A DNA stretch of 14,009 bases, taken from positions 1 to 14,009 of the forward strand of contig JANXFM010000009.1 in NCBI GenBank assembly GCA_024959975.1, written 5' to 3'. Made by a program: the position numbers and the translations under genes. The first letter of the stretch is position 1. Each line of letters begins with the position of its first letter. Below are positions 12,232 to 14,009 of the stretch, in pieces. The notes under the pieces were generated by a model. The model made no database searches and was not told the origin of the DNA. It was given only the letters and a program-made list of their open reading frames with translations. Origin of the DNA: Flavobacteriales bacterium (GTDB lineage: Bacteria > Bacteroidota > Bacteroidia > Flavobacteriales > UBA7430).

Positions 12232-14009
12232 ATGGCTTACAAAAGTTTAGAAGCTTGCATTCGGGATCTCGAGAAAAACGGACAACTTCTACGTATTAAG
12301 GAAGAAGTAGACCCCTATTTGGAAATGGCATCTATTCAGCTACGAGCCTATGAAAAAGGAGCTTCAGCCATACTTTTTGAAAAAGTAAAAGGTACGGAGT
12401 TCAGAGCTTTGGCAAACCTTTTTGGTGATATCGATCGCTCACGTTTTTTATTCCGTGATACCATGGGAATGGTACAAAACATCGCCTTGCTAAAGAAAGA
12501 CCCCCTATTAGCTTTAAAGAACCCATTAAAATACCTTTCTACACCTAAACATCTGTACAATGCCTTGCCTAAAAAAGTTTCAAAGCGCAGTGCAGGATTT
12601 ACCGAAACCACCATCGATAAATTGCCACAGATTACCTGTTGGAAAAATGATGGAGGACCCTTTATTACACTTCCAATTGTTTACACCGAAGATGTAGATC
12701 AACCCGGTTGGACAAAGTCTAATATGGGTATGTATCGCATTCAGTTGGGAGGAAATGATTATGTGCAAAATGAAGAAATAGGCTTACACTACCAAATTCA
12801 CAGAGGGATAGGAGTACATCAATCAAAAGCCAATGCCAAAGGCCAACCCTTAAAAGTCAGCATTTTTGTAGGAGGGCCACCAGCCTTAAGCTTTTCAGCA
12901 GTAATGCCCTTGCCCGAAGGAATGCCCGAATTCGCTTTCGCCGGAATGTTGGGAGGAAAGCGCATGCGCTACTTTAAAGAAGATGGTTACACCGTATGTG
13001 CTGATGCAGATTTTGTCATTACCGGAGAAGTACAGCCCCACGACGTAAAGCCCGAAGGCCCCTTTGGAGATCATTTGGGGTACTACAGTTTGAAACACGA
13101 TTTCCCACTGATGAAAGTCCATAAAGTGTATCATAAAAAAAATGCCATTTGGCCATTTACCGTGGTCGGAAGACCACCACAAGAGGATACTAGCTTTGGT
13201 GCTATCATCCACGAATTGGCAGGAGACACCATTAAGATGGAACTGCCCGGAGTAAAAGCCGTTCATGCAGTTGATGCCGCGGGAGTTCACCCACTGCTTT
13301 TTGCCATTGGTTCCGAGCGTTACACACCCTACGTAAAAGAACGACAACCTGCAGAGATCCTAACACAAGCCAATCATATCTTAGGCTTCGGACAGATGTC
13401 TTTAGCCAAGTTCCTTTTTATCGCTGCTGAAGAGGATAACAAAAACTTGAACATTGATGATGAACAAGCTTTCGTTCGGCATATTTTAGAACGAGTAAAT
13501 TGGGAAAGAGACCTACATTTCTACACCAAAACCAGTATCGACACCCTCGACTATTCCGGTGAGGGACTAAACACAGGCTCTAAAGTAGTCATTGCTGCTG
13601 CAGGAGATAAGAGAAGAACCTTGGCACATTCATTAGATGCTATGGGCGATTTACCCGAAGGGATCACAAAAGTAAAATGGGTTGCTCCCGGTATTTTGGC
13701 CATTTCCTGTTCCCCTTTTGAGTCCTATGAAAAAGCACATACAGAAATGGAACATTGGGCAAAATCATTAAAAAATCTTTTAGGCGAACAATCTAATTCA
13801 CTGCCTTTATTATTGATGTGTGATGATGCAGATTTTGTTGCAGAAACCTACAACAACTTCTTGTGGACAACATTTACCAGAGCCAATCCGTCACACGATA
13901 TTTATGGGGTTGACTCGTTCACCCAACACAAACATTGGGGTTGTAAAGGAAGTTTGATGATTGACATCCGAATCAAACCACACCATGCACCACCATTACT
14001 TTTAGATAA
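12232..14009 (+). CDS. UbiD-family prenylated-FMN decarboxylase (3' end cut by window edge)
   Basis: An open frame of 592 codons starts MAYKSLEACIRDLEKNGQLL and runs off the right edge. The family removes or exchanges carboxyl groups on aromatic or alpha,beta-unsaturated acids using prenylated FMN made by a UbiX partner. Visible family signatures are NMGMYRIQ (164-171, with the conserved R169), GEVQPHDVKPEGPFGDHLGYYS (265-286, with E266 and E275), VGRPPQEDTSFG a little further on, and IRIKPHHAPPLLLD at the visible end, where relatives have a DxRxKPHHAPP stretch near their C-termini. In quinone-making bacteria such enzymes decarboxylate 4-hydroxy-3-polyprenylbenzoate or a menaquinone precursor. 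Bacteroidota make menaquinone, so that role is plausible but inferred, and I leave the symbol blank. The TAA formed by the last three bases is out of frame, so the true stop lies beyond the window. The ATG at 12232 gives the normal N-terminus. Confidence 0.93.
   Translation, partial: MAYKSLEACIRDLEKNGQLLRIKEEVDPYLEMASIQLRAYEKGASAILFEKVKGTEFRALANLFGDIDRSRFLFRDTMGMVQNIALLKKDPLLALKNPLKYLSTPKHLYNALPKKVSKRSAGFTETTIDKLPQITCWKNDGGPFITLPIVYTEDVDQPGWTKSNMGMYRIQLGGNDYVQNEEIGLHYQIHRGIGVHQSKANAKGQPLKVSIFVGGPPALSFSAVMPLPEGMPEFAFAGMLGGKRMRYFKEDGYTVCADADFVITGEVQPHDVKPEGPFGDHLGYYSLKHDFPLMKVHKVYHKKNAIWPFTVVGRPPQEDTSFGAIIHELAGDTIKMELPGVKAVHAVDAAGVHPLLFAIGSERYTPYVKERQPAEILTQANHILGFGQMSLAKFLFIAAEEDNKNLNIDDEQAFVRHILERVNWERDLHFYTKTSIDTLDYSGEGLNTGSKVVIAAAGDKRRTLAHSLDAMGDLPEGITKVKWVAPGILAISCSPFESYEKAHTEMEHWAKSLKNLLGEQSNSLPLLLMCDDADFVAETYNNFLWTTFTRANPSHDIYGVDSFTQHKHWGCKGSLMIDIRIKPHHAPPLLLD

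Noticed and set aside
12002..12232. Minus-strand open frame of 76 codons
   Set aside because: It is a translation of intergenic repeats and the terminator. The peptide contains the PFDKLRD string that the REP-like word produces as a typical spurious product.
14007..14009. TAA at the very end as the stop of the UbiD-family gene
   Set aside because: The frame set by the ATG at 12232 reads GAT at 14005-14007 followed by two bases, so this TAA is out of frame and the gene continues past the window.

Overview
The window looks like chromosomal DNA of a Bacteroidota bacterium, most likely a flavobacterium-like marine or aquatic lineage. Four things support this. There is a giant secreted protein ending in a gliding-motility-type (type B) C-terminal sorting domain of the type IX secretion system. 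There is a DUF4290 protein, a family I know only from Bacteroidota. Matches to the Bacteroidota promoter element TAnnTTTG sit in front of several transcription units. Shine-Dalgarno sequences are missing in front of nearly all starts. MurA also carries Asp in place of the usual catalytic Cys.

Layout: positions 1-372 (minus) hold the 5' part of coaD (coenzyme A synthesis), cut by the window edge. Positions 507-4901 (minus) hold a 1464-residue secreted, surface-type protein made of a signal peptide, eleven Ig/PKD-like repeats with one cysteine pair each, four fibronectin-III-like domains and the sorting domain. A 238-bp divergent intergenic region follows, with a promoter candidate on each strand. 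From 5140 to 9395 (plus) a tight cluster encodes a UvrD/PcrA-type helicase, a DUF4290 protein and MurA, with gaps of 8 and 6 bases, so very probably one transcript. Positions 9505-10080 encode an exported TlpA-like thiol-disulfide protein. grpE (10290-10850) and dnaJ (10860-12008) form a chaperone pair closed by a very strong intrinsic terminator. A UbiD-family decarboxylase starts at 12232 and runs off the right edge.

How the genes relate: most are housekeeping genes (DNA repair, peptidoglycan precursor synthesis, protein folding, cofactor and probably quinone synthesis). The giant protein is the main accessory gene. grpE and dnaJ supply the nucleotide-exchange factor and J-protein for a DnaK encoded elsewhere.

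The least explained material lies in the spacers between 9.4 and 12.2 kb. These hold several short, degenerate tandem arrays with 7- or 8-base units, a REP-like palindromic word and a GTCCCC/GGGGAC hairpin. Two oppositely oriented heptamer arrays bracket the TlpA-like gene. They form a perfect 14-base inverted repeat that, with wobble pairs, would reach across that gene's start codon. I found no tRNA, rRNA, CRISPR array, insertion sequence or integrase, and no gene-free stretch longer than 300 bases. I see no clear evidence of a wholly new multi-gene system. The strongest leads are the intergenic repeat families and the architecture of the giant secreted protein.
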